Shown here piece by piece: positions 26,417 through 35,270 of a DNA stretch of 64,000 nucleotides. Numbering within the stretch: position 1 is the stretch's first letter; each line of letters starts with the position of its first letter. Location: the NCBI GenBank assembly GCA_964419055.1, contig CAYQNU010000001.1:186001-250000 (forward strand), in the 5' to 3' direction. The notes beneath the pieces are model-generated. The model was given only the letters and a program-made list of their open reading frames with translations. It ran no database searches and had not been told where the DNA came from. This DNA is from CAYQNU01 sp964419055 (GTDB lineage Bacteria; Bacteroidota; Bacteroidia; Flavobacteriales_D; Parvicellaceae). Position numbers and translations under genes: made by a program.

Positions 26417-26443
26417 TTTGTCTCAAAAAAAAATGTATTTTTG
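26417..26443 (+). promoter_or_regulatory. Promoter of the XRE regulator, TTTG-N15-TATTTTTG
   Basis: TTTG (26417-26420) and TATTTTTG (26436-26443) lie 31 nt before the ATG at 26475. The -7 box is a perfect TAnnTTTG and the spacer is slightly short. Confidence 0.55.
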
Positions 26444-26449
26444 AAGAAA

Positions 26450-26463
26450 TTATTCAAGAATAA
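26450..26463 (+). promoter_or_regulatory. Inverted repeat TTATTC-AA-GAATAA, possible autoregulatory operator
   Basis: A 6-2-6 inverted repeat lies just downstream of the predicted transcription start and 11 bp before the regulator ATG, followed by a related half site ATAATTC. The position suits repression of the gene by its own HTH product. Confidence 0.45.
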
Positions 26464-26474
26464 ATAATTCAAAA

Positions 26475-26774
26475 ATGCTGCATTTAGGTCCATTATTACG
26501 TGAATTACGAAAAGACAATGCCGTTCCATTGCGTGTTGTTGCTGCGTATATGGAATTAGATTCGGCAGTGTTAAGCAAAATAGAACGAGGAATAATTATT
26601 CCTTCAAAAATACAAGTATTGAAGTTTGCAGAATATTTTTCGGTTGAGCCATCCCTTTTATTAAGAGACTGGCTCTCTGACAAAGTGTATAATGAAATCA
26701 AAGACGAAGAATTAGGTCTGGAAGCACTCAAAGTTTGTGAAGATAGAATGAAATATGAACGTCAACAGAATTAA
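26475..26774 (+). CDS. XRE-family helix-turn-helix regulator
   Basis: The 99-residue protein has an HTH_3 domain (about 5-62: LGPLLRELRKDNAVPLRVVAAYMELDSAVLSKIERG). A short C-terminal helix region follows (LLLRDWLSDKVYNEIKDEELGLEALKVCEDRM). This form, with LSDKVxxEI and ALKVxExR, reminds me of Bacteroidota regulators commonly found next to type II restriction-modification genes. No methyltransferase or nuclease lies in the window. The gene has its own promoter, and mutS follows with another one (103-bp gap). It is probably an autoregulated single-gene regulator. Confidence 0.88.
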   Translation: MLHLGPLLRELRKDNAVPLRVVAAYMELDSAVLSKIERGIIIPSKIQVLKFAEYFSVEPSLLLRDWLSDKVYNEIKDEELGLEALKVCEDRMKYERQQN

Positions 26775-26812
26775 ATAGTTGGGTAAAAGTGTGAACAAAA
26801 ACTGAAAACTAC

Positions 26813-26846
26813 TTTGACACAACCAAGATGTAAAGCCTTAATTTTG
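26813..26846 (+). promoter_or_regulatory. mutS promoter, TTTG-N22-TAATTTTG
   Basis: TTTG (26813-26816) and TAATTTTG (26839-26846), separated by 22 nt, precede the TTG start of mutS by 31 nt. The close match supports a start near 26878. Confidence 0.6.
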
Positions 26847-26877
26847 TGGTGTAGATACAACTAATAGAAAACTTATT

Positions 26878-29496
26878 TTGACAGAAATAAAAGAACATAA
26901 AGAAGAAAAGGTTACCCCTTTAATGAAACAATATAATGCAATCAAGACAAAATATCCTGATGCTTTACTGTTGTTTAGGGTAGGTGATTTTTATGAAACT
27001 TTTGGAAGTGATGCCATTAAGGCTTCTTCAATTTTGGGAATAACCCTAACTGCTCGAAATAATGGTGGATCAAAATTAGAGTTGGCAGGATTTCCTCACC
27101 ATTCGTTGGATGTCTATTTACCAAAATTAGTAAGAGCAGGACAACGCGTAGCTATTTGTGACCAATTAGAAGATCCAAGCCAAACTAAAACTATTGTAAA
27201 AAGAGGGGTAACAGAATTAGTAACTCCTGGTGTTGTTTTTAATGATCAGGTTTTAGATAATAAACGCAACAATTTTCTTGCAGCCGTTCACTTTGAAAAA
27301 AAAGAAAGCGGTATTGCATTTTTGGATGTTTCTACAGGTGAATTTATGTTGTCACAAGGTAGTAGGGATTATATAGAAAAGTTAATTCAAAGTTTCTCGC
27401 CTACTGAAGTGCTCTTGCAACGCAACAAAGACAAACAGTTTATTGAAGAATTAGGCGATAAGTTTTATACCTTCAAAATGGAGGATTGGGTTTTTACGGA
27501 AGATTTTGCTCAAGAAAAATTACTCAATCATTTTGGAACTAAATCACTTAAGGGATTTGGAGTAGCCGAAATGCCTATTGGAATTGTAGCTGCAGGAGCT
27601 ATTTTACATTATTTATCCGAAACGCAACACAACAAAATTGGTCACATCAGTAAACTCTCACGTATTGATGAAAAAAATTACGTTTGGTTGGATAAATTCA
27701 CGATTCGAAATTTGGAAATCGTACATTCGGTTAATGAAAACGCCACTACATTAGTAGATGTGATGGACAAAACGGTTTCGCCTATGGGTGGGCGATTATT
27801 GAGGAGATGGGTAGTGATGCCTTTAAAAGATATTAAAGCCATTCAAGCACGATTAGATGTAGTGGATTTTTTAGTTGGGCATCAAGATTTTTCGGGAGAA
27901 ATGCACCAACTATTAGCATCAATAGGAGATTTGGAACGCTTAATTTCAAAGGTTGCTGCATTGCGTATTTCGCCTCGTGAAACCGTACAACTTAAATATG
28001 CCTTAAAATCGTTAGAGCCTGTCAAAAAACTGTGTTTATCTTCTAATAATGAAGCTTTAAAAACATTAGGAAATCAAATTAATACTTGTGATGCATTAGT
28101 GCTCAAACTCGATGCAGAGCTGAGAGACGATGCTCCTGTTTTGGTTCAAAAAGGTTTTGTAATAAAAGAAGGCATTCACGCTGAATTGGATGAATTGAGA
28201 GCCATAGCACACAATGGCAAAGATTATTTAGCCAATATGCAGCAACGTTTGAGCGATGAAACGGGCATTTCTTCCTTGAAAATTGCTTATAATAATGTTT
28301 TTGGATATTATATAGAAGTGCGTAATGCGCATCAAGAAAAAGTGCCAACGGATTGGATTCGAAAACAAACACTCACACAAGCCGAACGCTATATCACTGA
28401 AGAACTCAAAGAATACGAAGTAAAAATATTAGGTGCTGAAGACAAAATCCAAGCCATTGAACAGCGTTTGTTTGAAGAATTGGTGTATGCTATAAGTGAA
28501 TATTTGCAACCCATTCAATTGAATGCAGGGCTAATTGCTCGAATGGATTGTTTATTATCCTTTTCAAAAATTGCGTTACAATATAACTATTGCAAACCCA
28601 CTATTGATGACACTAAAGTGATTCACATCACCGAAGGTAGACATCCTGTAATTGAGCGTAACTTACCCATTGGTGAAGAATACGTTTCTAATACGGTTTA
28701 TTTAGATGAAGAGCAGCAACAAATAATGATGATCACCGGGCCAAACATGAGTGGTAAGTCGGCTCTGTTGCGCCAAACGGCACTCATCACCTTAATGGCT
28801 CAAATGGGTAGTTTTGTGCCGGCTCAAAGTGCTACCATTGGTTATGTAGACAAAGTTTTTACAAGGGTTGGTGCCAGTGACAATATTTCAAGTGGTGAAT
28901 CCACCTTTATGGTTGAAATGAACGAAACTGCTAGTATTTTGAATAATATCTCGGACAGAAGTTTGATTTTGTTGGATGAAATCGGTAGAGGAACGAGTAC
29001 TTATGATGGTATTTCCATTGCTTGGGCTATAGCCGAATATTTACATCAACACAAACAATTCAAACCCAAAACCTTATTTGCTACCCATTATCATGAGTTG
29101 AATGATATGTCAGCTACTTTTATGAGAATCAAAAATTTTAATGTCTCCGTAAAAGAGCTCAATAAGCGCATTATCTTTTTACGTAAATTGGTGGAAGGCG
29201 GAAGTGAACACAGTTTTGGTATTCATGTGGCCAAAGTAGCGGGGATGCCACCACAATTGATTACCCGTGCTCAGGCTATTTTATCAAAGTTAGAGAAATC
29301 TCACGGAGCTCAAGAATTATCCGGAAAAACAAAAGAACTAGCTGCAGAAGCTGGCATGCAATTGAGTTTTTTCCAATTAGATGACCCTACTTTGAGTCAA
29401 GTAAAAAAAGAAATTCAAAACATCGATATTAATACCCTCACTCCTGTGGAAGCTTTGATGAAATTGAACGAAATTAAGAAATTGATTGGAGGATGA
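26878..29496 (+). CDS. mutS: DNA mismatch repair protein MutS
   Basis: The 872-residue MutS recognises mismatches and recruits MutL. Domain I carries the mismatch-wedge motif in RVGDFYETFGSDA, the F-x-E motif. Connector, lever and clamp domains follow. The ATPase domain has Walker A GPNMSGKSALLRQ (about 621-633), the STFMVEMNETA signature, Walker B LILLDEIGRGTSTYDG and the FATHYHEL switch. The length is normal for MutS1. The start is TTG (MTEIKEHKEE...); the only nearby ATG would begin at VTPLMKQYNAIK and is possible. No mutL is seen nearby. Confidence 0.97.
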   Translation: MTEIKEHKEEKVTPLMKQYNAIKTKYPDALLLFRVGDFYETFGSDAIKASSILGITLTARNNGGSKLELAGFPHHSLDVYLPKLVRAGQRVAICDQLEDPSQTKTIVKRGVTELVTPGVVFNDQVLDNKRNNFLAAVHFEKKESGIAFLDVSTGEFMLSQGSRDYIEKLIQSFSPTEVLLQRNKDKQFIEELGDKFYTFKMEDWVFTEDFAQEKLLNHFGTKSLKGFGVAEMPIGIVAAGAILHYLSETQHNKIGHISKLSRIDEKNYVWLDKFTIRNLEIVHSVNENATTLVDVMDKTVSPMGGRLLRRWVVMPLKDIKAIQARLDVVDFLVGHQDFSGEMHQLLASIGDLERLISKVAALRISPRETVQLKYALKSLEPVKKLCLSSNNEALKTLGNQINTCDALVLKLDAELRDDAPVLVQKGFVIKEGIHAELDELRAIAHNGKDYLANMQQRLSDETGISSLKIAYNNVFGYYIEVRNAHQEKVPTDWIRKQTLTQAERYITEELKEYEVKILGAEDKIQAIEQRLFEELVYAISEYLQPIQLNAGLIARMDCLLSFSKIALQYNYCKPTIDDTKVIHITEGRHPVIERNLPIGEEYVSNTVYLDEEQQQIMMITGPNMSGKSALLRQTALITLMAQMGSFVPAQSATIGYVDKVFTRVGASDNISSGESTFMVEMNETASILNNISDRSLILLDEIGRGTSTYDGISIAWAIAEYLHQHKQFKPKTLFATHYHELNDMSATFMRIKNFNVSVKELNKRIIFLRKLVEGGSEHSFGIHVAKVAGMPPQLITRAQAILSKLEKSHGAQELSGKTKELAAEAGMQLSFFQLDDPTLSQVKKEIQNIDINTLTPVEALMKLNEIKKLIGG

Positions 29497-29723
29497 GCGT
29501 TTTAGGTTATTCGGTTGGAAAGTTGATCAGTTATTCAGTTGGGAGGTTATTCAGTTGATAGATTAGTTGGTTAAGATTGAAAATCGTATATCTAGACTTC
29601 AAAGGTCGTTTGTCGTATATCGAATAATCGTTTGTCTTTTTTTGTTTCAACTTATTAACACCTCTTTTTTTACCTTTCAAAAAGCGCTAACTTTACACCG
29701 TTAATTCAAAAAACCTACTTTTT
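29497..29723. other. Intergenic region with degenerate TTATTCAGTTG-type repeats
   Basis: The first 80 bp contain imperfect direct repeats of about 15 bp around GTTATTC(A/G)GTTG (GGTTATTCGGTTGG, AGTTATTCAGTTGG, GGTTATTCAGTTGA, then TTAGTTGG). Next come two copies of a GTCGT(T)T/TATCG unit (TCGTTTGTCGTATATCG). A possible thyA -7 box TAACTTTA is at 29688-29695. No gene is seen. Confidence 0.5.
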
Positions 29724-30548
29724 ATGCAACAATACCACGATTTATTGCGCCATATACTCAAAAATGGATCTCAAAAAGGTGACCGAACAGGAACGGGAAC
29801 TATCAGCTGTTTTGGCTATCAAATGCGCTTTGATTTAAGTGAAGGATTCCCAATGGTAACGACCAAAAAACTACACTTAAAATCCATAATTTATGAATTG
29901 TTGTGGTTTTTGAATGGCGATACTAACATTAAATATTTGCAAGAAAATGGTGTGAAAATTTGGGATGAATGGGCAGATGAAAACGGTAATTTAGGTCCTG
30001 TATATGGTCATCAATGGCGCAATTGGAACAGCGAAGGAATTGACCAAATAAAAGAAGTCATTCATACCTTAAAAACCAATCCTAACAGCAGAAGAATTAT
30101 GGTTTCGGCTTGGAACCCATCTGTAATGCCGAATACTTCGGTATCCTTTGCTGAAAATGTAGCTAATGGAAAAGCTGCTTTGCCTCCTTGTCATGCATTT
30201 TTCCAGTTTTATGTGGCAGATGGTAAATTATCTTGCCAATTGTATCAACGCAGTGCCGATACTTTTTTGGGTGTGCCTTTTAACATTGCCTCTTATGCTT
30301 TGTTGACCATGATGGTAGCACAAATTTGTGACCTAGAACCGGGTGATTTTGTTCATACATTTGGCGATGTGCATTTGTATAACAACCACATCGAACAAGC
30401 CGAATTGCAATTGAGCCGAGAATTGAGACCTTTGCCAACAATGAAAATTAATCCAGCAGTAAAAGATATTTTCTCATTCACTTTTGAGGATTTTGAATTG
30501 TTAAATTATGACCCACATCCACATATTAAAGCAGCTGTTTCAATTTAA
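29724..30548 (+). CDS. thyA: Thymidylate synthase
   Basis: ThyA methylates dUMP using methylene-tetrahydrofolate, producing dihydrofolate for the DHFR encoded next. The 274-residue protein has the nucleophile Cys156 in LPPCHAFFQFYV, the phosphate-binding RTGTGTIS and RRIMVSAWNP, and the QRSADTFLGVPFNIASYALL and DVHLYNNH motifs. All the standard catalytic residues can be found. folA follows 194 bp downstream on the same strand, the common thyA-folA order. Confidence 0.97.
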   Translation: MQQYHDLLRHILKNGSQKGDRTGTGTISCFGYQMRFDLSEGFPMVTTKKLHLKSIIYELLWFLNGDTNIKYLQENGVKIWDEWADENGNLGPVYGHQWRNWNSEGIDQIKEVIHTLKTNPNSRRIMVSAWNPSVMPNTSVSFAENVANGKAALPPCHAFFQFYVADGKLSCQLYQRSADTFLGVPFNIASYALLTMMVAQICDLEPGDFVHTFGDVHLYNNHIEQAELQLSRELRPLPTMKINPAVKDIFSFTFEDFELLNYDPHPHIKAAVSI

Positions 30549-30742
30549 GTTGAAAAGTTACACGGTTAATCGGTTGTTCAGTCAAGACGAAGCATATCTT
30601 GTCTTGATGCAGACCAACCGTCTGCATTGAATGGTTTTTTAGTTTTTATAATCATTTATTCAATATTATAAGTCGTTTGTCGATAGTCGAAAAGTCCTTA
30701 ATCTATAATCTAGCATCTAACATCTAGTATCTTTAAAAAAAA

Positions 30743-31252
30743 ATGAACATCTCAATCATAGCCGCAGTTGGCAAAAATTTTGAAATTGGTAAAAACAATG
30801 ACCTCATCTGGCATTTACCCAAGGATATGGCTTTTTTTACCGAGAGCACCACAGGGCATCATGTGATAATGGGTAGAAGAAATTACGATTCCATTCCGCT
30901 AAAATACCGTCCATTAAAAAATCGTCCGAACATTATTGTTACTCGTCAAGAAGGTTTTGAAGCTGAAAATTGTATAGTAGTGAATAAGATTGAAGAAGGT
31001 ATTGAATGGGCTAAAAACCACAACGAAACGGAATGTTTTATCATTGGTGGTGGACAAATTTACCGTGAAACACTCGCTAAAGGATTAGCTAACAGAATGT
31101 ATTTAACCCACATTCACGAAGCGTTTGATGCCGACACCTTCTTTCCATCCTTTGATGTTTCACAATGGACAAAAACGACTGTTTTGACGCACCAAAAAGA
31201 TGAAAAAAACAAATACGATTTTGAGGTGGTGCGTTATGATAGAATAAGTTAA
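30743..31252 (+). CDS. folA: Dihydrofolate reductase
   Basis: The 169-residue enzyme regenerates tetrahydrofolate with NADPH. It shows ISIIAAVGKNFEIGKNNDLIWHLPKDMAFF (Met20-loop region with the substrate-binding acidic residue in LPKDM), HHVIMGRRNYDSIP and FIIGGGQIYRE (NADPH-binding GG). The C-terminal Y-D-F-EVVRYDR also matches. It directly serves the thyA reaction upstream. The 194-bp gap carries degenerate GTCGTTTGTCG repeats and no gene. Convergent with rarA; a short inverted repeat ACTAAT/ATTAGT lies in the 53-bp gap. Confidence 0.96.
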   Translation: MNISIIAAVGKNFEIGKNNDLIWHLPKDMAFFTESTTGHHVIMGRRNYDSIPLKYRPLKNRPNIIVTRQEGFEAENCIVVNKIEEGIEWAKNHNETECFIIGGGQIYRETLAKGLANRMYLTHIHEAFDADTFFPSFDVSQWTKTTVLTHQKDEKNKYDFEVVRYDRIS

Positions 31253-31305
31253 GACTAATTAACCTAATGTGATTAGTTTAAATATTCTCGTTAAAATTAT
31301 CTAAA

Positions 31306-32580
31306 TCAATACCCATATTTTCCTTTCCAAACCCTGTTGAGGTAGGAACGCAATTCATCTTCTCTTTTGGTTGAAAAAGGTGTGTAAATTCGGGTATTTA
31401 TCAATTCTGATGGTAAAAATTCTTGCTCGTGCAAAGAATCTTGGTTTTCGTGAGAATAGGCGTACTCCTTTCCATAACCTAATTCTTTCATCAATTGGGT
31501 AGGAGCGTTTCGTAAATGGATGGGGACCGTCAAATCTCCTGTTTGTTTAACAAGCTGCTGCGCAAGATTGATGGCTGTGTATGCACTATTGCTTTTTGGC
31601 GAAGTGGCTAAATAAATAGCACATTGAGATAAAATAATACGGCTCTCTGGAAAACCAATTTTTGTTACTGCATCAAAACAAGTGTTTGCCATAATCAACG
31701 CGGTTGGATTTGCGTTTCCAATATCTTCTGATGCCAAAATGAGCATTCTTCGTGCTATAAATTTTGGTTCTTCTCCCCCTTCAATCATGCGTGCCATCCA
31801 GTATACGGCACCATTTGGATCACTCCCCCTTATACTTTTTATAAAAGCCGAAATAATATCATAATGTTGCTCGCCATCCTTATCATACATGGCAGGATTT
31901 TTTTGAACATTGGCCCATACAAAAGCATCGTCCAAAACAAAAGTCCCGATGGGTAAGGCATTAATGGCAATTTCTAAAATATTCAATAATTTTCGAGCAT
32001 CTCCACCTGATAATTGAAGCAATGCATTGTATTCTTTAACTTCAACGTTTTTGGTTTTGAGTATTTCATCTTGCGCTATTGCCGTATCAACAATATAGAT
32101 TAAGTCTTCCTTTGTATGATGTTGCAACACATAGGTTTGACAACGCGAAAGTAAAGCTGAAATGACTTCGAATGACGGATTTTCTGTTGTCGCACCAATT
32201 AAGGTTATTATACCTTTTTCAACGGCTCCCAAAAGTGAATCTTGTTGAGATTTGCTAAAACGATGGATTTCATCAATGAACAAAACTGCATTTCCACCAC
32301 CAAACATACCTTGGCCTTTTACTTTATCAATTATCTCCCGGATTTCTTTTACACCACTGTTTATAGCTGATAAATTATAGAAAGGTCTTTTTAGTTCTTG
32401 GGAAATAATATGTGCTAAAGTAGTTTTACCAACACCAGGGGGACCCCAAAACAAAATTGATGGTATATGTCCATTTTCAATTGCCGTCCGCAAAGGTTTG
32501 CCTTCTCCAATGATATGTTGTTGCCCTACATATTGACTTAGACGTTGAGGTCTCATTCGTTCGGCTAAAGGAGTATGCAT
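31306..32580 (-). CDS. rarA: Replication-associated recombination protein A, AAA+ ATPase
   Basis: RarA (MgsA) is a clamp-loader-like ATPase acting at stalled replication forks. The 424-residue protein begins with LAERMRPQRLSQYVGQQHI. It has Walker A GPPGVGKTT, Walker B VLFIDEIHRFSKSQQD, sensor 1 IGATTENPSFEV, the arginine finger region LLSRCQTY, and the C-terminal MgsA domain (RMIEGGEEPKFIARRMLILASEDIGNANP). It is monocistronic with a promoter of its own. Its 3' end faces folA. Confidence 0.95.
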   Translation of the reverse strand: MHTPLAERMRPQRLSQYVGQQHIIGEGKPLRTAIENGHIPSILFWGPPGVGKTTLAHIISQELKRPFYNLSAINSGVKEIREIIDKVKGQGMFGGGNAVLFIDEIHRFSKSQQDSLLGAVEKGIITLIGATTENPSFEVISALLSRCQTYVLQHHTKEDLIYIVDTAIAQDEILKTKNVEVKEYNALLQLSGGDARKLLNILEIAINALPIGTFVLDDAFVWANVQKNPAMYDKDGEQHYDIISAFIKSIRGSDPNGAVYWMARMIEGGEEPKFIARRMLILASEDIGNANPTALIMANTCFDAVTKIGFPESRIILSQCAIYLATSPKSNSAYTAINLAQQLVKQTGDLTVPIHLRNAPTQLMKELGYGKEYAYSHENQDSLHEQEFLPSELINTRIYTPFSTKREDELRSYLNRVWKGKYGY

Positions 32581-32613
32581 AGATTATTGAAAATTAAGAG
32601 TGACAATCGTTTA

Positions 32614-32643
32614 CAAAAGTACGCAATATCGGAAATTTAACAA
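32614..32643 (-). promoter_or_regulatory. rarA promoter, TTG-N19-TACTTTTG
   Basis: On the minus strand TTG (32643-32641) precedes TACTTTTG (32621-32614) by 19 nt; the -7 box lies 33 nt before the ATG at 32580. Confidence 0.6.
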
Positions 32644-32644
32644 T

Positions 32645-32668
32645 AAAAAAAGGGCACAAGGCCCTTTT
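32645..32668 (-). terminator. Rho-independent terminator after the choice-of-anchor-L gene
   Basis: An 8-bp perfect stem AAAAGGGC/GCCCTTTT with loop ACAAG. Read on the minus strand it is followed by a T run, 23 bp beyond the stop of the gene ending at 32691. Confidence 0.88.
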
Positions 32669-32690
32669 AAATAATATTAATCACGTAAAA

Positions 32691-35105
32691 TTAATTGAAA
32701 ATATTTAGGTGTCCCTGAAAGGTGTCAGGTTGAGTACCGTCTGTTAAAATTAAAACATAATAATAAATAGAGGGTGTTAAATTACCACCATCCCAATCGT
32801 TTTGATAATCCATATTAGAATAAACCAATTGACCCCATCTATTGTAAACATATAAGATTGAATTGGGATGATAACTCAATCCTGTAATTACAAATAAATC
32901 ATTTTGACCGTCACCGTTGGGTGTAATTACGTTGGGCACAGAAACAACACAGTTGTCAAGATTAAGAAAAACAGAATCTTGGTTAGTATTACCACACGCA
33001 TCAGTCACCTCAAAAACATACATTCCTTCTTGAGCCATATTTACCAATAAAGTTGAACTAATGGTTTCTTCAACATAACCCGTTACACCAGAAGGAAATG
33101 TAACACTACTTATCGTTATAGGAGCCGCTCCGTTTACTATTGCATATTCTAAAAGAGCTGTGCTATCCGCATTTCTACATTGACGTGCCCCGTGCAGATT
33201 TAAATCTAATCCTTGACTTTCCACTACATATTGGAAATTTAAGGTAGTATCTAAACCACAGTTATCGGTAATGGTCAAAAACAATTGTTGGCCAGAATTA
33301 AAAACTGTTATGTTTTGCTGTGAGGTGGTATTTCCAGTACTCCATAAGTAAGAATAGGGTGCCGTTCCACCAGAGTTTACAACCCCTGAAGAGGTAACTA
33401 AAGTACTTGGACAATCTACACTAACTAAGGTGTCTGATAACGTTAAATCAAAAGGTGTGTAAGGAGGCACATTGACCACTAGAGTATCGGTAGCAAAATT
33501 ATTACAAGCATCCCCAACGGTATAGATATAAGAAGTAGTAACCAAGGGTTGAACTGTCATCGTTGGGTTTCCATTACTCCAATACGCTATAATGGGTTGC
33601 ACACCTCCCGAGGCTGTACCCACTAAATTGGCCGTTTGTCCTGCACAAGCTAAATTAATGTCTGGACCAGCATCCAAAATAATTGGAGGTGGTGGTGTTT
33701 GGAATAGATTGACTGTATCCGAACCAACAAATCCACAACCATCTGCAACAGTTAAAACCAACGCATCTGTTCCTATCTGAGTTACTGTGAAGATGGTGCT
33801 GCCACCCGTAGTGCTATTGCTCCAAGAATAGTTATAAGGTGGATAGCCTAATAATACGCTACCGGTAAAATTAAATATTTGTCCTACACATTGATAAATC
33901 GTATCTGGACCGGCATAGGGCTGAACAATATAAGGATCTGAAATTTGCAATACTACAGTATCGTATAAATTGGCGCAAGAACCAACCAAACTAATGGGAA
34001 CACTAATTAAAATGGTCTCTAAACCTTCTGGAATACCATCGGTTAGAATATTGATGGAAAGTATGGCTGTATCACTACCGTTAAAAACCACGTAATTATT
34101 TGGAATATTAGTGTAATCTGATCCATTGATAGCTGACCCACCTAAATTAAAAAATACGGTATCACTAGTATAAGAGTCAGGGCGAACAAAGATAAAATCT
34201 ACATTAGTCCCTAGGTCACATTCTTCATAAACAATTCCAGGAGCACCTATAAAAGTTCCAACGGGTGTTTCCATAGAAACGTTTACACCTGAAGAAGTTA
34301 AACTCCCTGCTTCGATAAATACTCCAGAATCCCAAGAACCATCTCCCCCATCTGCTATTGCAAATTTGAGATGGTAGGTTTGACCACATGTTACCGCATG
34401 TTTTGCAGTAAGCGTAACGGTTCTACCATCATATTGAATGTACGTTGGGCTACCATTAAAAGGTGCAGTGGCTCCGTTTCCGTTATTAACATAATAAGCA
34501 GCATTTACTACAGGACTAATATTAACAATGGATACAGGAATGGTTGTATTAGGAACAAGAGCAATATTAACACCTCCGTTACTGTATGGACCCGATATGC
34601 CTGGTCCACTCAAAAATAAACCAAAAGCATCTACCACGGTACTTCCAGGATTTGAATATTCTGGATATTCCTCACTAGCAAAAGAATATTTGAATTGCAC
34701 CGTGTCACCATTTGGTACAAAATCAAACTCCAAAATAGCGGCATCATACATGGTTACTGTTGAAATAGCATTCAAATCTGGATCAAATGAAGTAGTAAAA
34801 TAACTAGTGGTAGCCGAACCAATTGTATTAGGGCCAATGGCATTGGTAACAACACCTGTTGCCATTACTAAACCAGAATCGATTCCTAAATTGGTGTTCA
34901 CCCCGTTAAAAAAACCAATTTGTGGATTGGCCGTTGTTCCTGCGCCACCATTAAAGGTAACATTAGAAACGGTTACTCCTGCACCGACTAAATAATTTTG
35001 AACCAAATTAACAGGTGTAACACCTGAATTAACAACTAATTGAGCATTTGTCCATAAACTTAAACCAATAAGTAAGACAGCTAATGTGAGCTTTTTATTA
35101 AACAT
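32691..35105 (-). CDS. Choice-of-anchor L surface protein with T9SS type B sorting domain
   Basis: The 804-residue secreted protein has a signal peptide (about 1-21). The choice-of-anchor L domain (about 35-250) has LVQNYLVGAGVTVSNVTFNG, GIDSGLVMATGVV, LEFDFVPNGDTVQFKYSFASEEYPEY and FGLFLSGPGI. A Calx-beta-like region and three SprB/PKD-type repeats (YSWSNSTTGG, AYWSNGNPT, YLWSTGNTTS) follow. The C-terminal 85 residues are a type B sorting domain (VPNVITPNGDGQNDLFVI, LYVYNRWGQLVY, NDWDG). It is a T9SS surface cargo, probably adhesive; the choice-of-anchor L function is unknown. Confidence 0.92.
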   Translation of the reverse strand: MFNKKLTLAVLLIGLSLWTNAQLVVNSGVTPVNLVQNYLVGAGVTVSNVTFNGGAGTTANPQIGFFNGVNTNLGIDSGLVMATGVVTNAIGPNTIGSATTSYFTTSFDPDLNAISTVTMYDAAILEFDFVPNGDTVQFKYSFASEEYPEYSNPGSTVVDAFGLFLSGPGISGPYSNGGVNIALVPNTTIPVSIVNISPVVNAAYYVNNGNGATAPFNGSPTYIQYDGRTVTLTAKHAVTCGQTYHLKFAIADGGDGSWDSGVFIEAGSLTSSGVNVSMETPVGTFIGAPGIVYEECDLGTNVDFIFVRPDSYTSDTVFFNLGGSAINGSDYTNIPNNYVVFNGSDTAILSINILTDGIPEGLETILISVPISLVGSCANLYDTVVLQISDPYIVQPYAGPDTIYQCVGQIFNFTGSVLLGYPPYNYSWSNSTTGGSTIFTVTQIGTDALVLTVADGCGFVGSDTVNLFQTPPPPIILDAGPDINLACAGQTANLVGTASGGVQPIIAYWSNGNPTMTVQPLVTTSYIYTVGDACNNFATDTLVVNVPPYTPFDLTLSDTLVSVDCPSTLVTSSGVVNSGGTAPYSYLWSTGNTTSQQNITVFNSGQQLFLTITDNCGLDTTLNFQYVVESQGLDLNLHGARQCRNADSTALLEYAIVNGAAPITISSVTFPSGVTGYVEETISSTLLVNMAQEGMYVFEVTDACGNTNQDSVFLNLDNCVVSVPNVITPNGDGQNDLFVITGLSYHPNSILYVYNRWGQLVYSNMDYQNDWDGGNLTPSIYYYVLILTDGTQPDTFQGHLNIFN

Positions 35106-35270
35106 ATATAAACACTTTTGTAGTTTTTTAATCCGATTATTAATGCCACTTGTGAAAGAAGTATTTACATCAATTCTCGGTAAGGTAGTTAATTGACGTT
35201 AACCTTTATACAAAGGTTGCGTTTGACTTTACAGAATTTTAACAAAAAGAAGGTTATCCCTTAAATTAGA

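Larger units (their letters stand above)
26143..26474. other. 332-bp intergenic region with palindrome cluster and regulator promoter
   Basis: Between the WG-repeat gene and the XRE regulator there is no gene. The first half holds a run of palindromes (26170-26299, listed separately) and the last 60 bp hold the regulator promoter and a short inverted repeat. Confidence 0.8.

Noticed and set aside
31253..31305. Inverted repeat ACTAAT/ATTAGT between folA and rarA as terminator
   Set aside because: Six base pairs, a 12-nt loop and no adequate T run on either strand.
34371..34995. Plus-strand ORFs opposite the choice-of-anchor-L gene
   Set aside because: Low-complexity shadows of a repeat-rich gene in the other strand.
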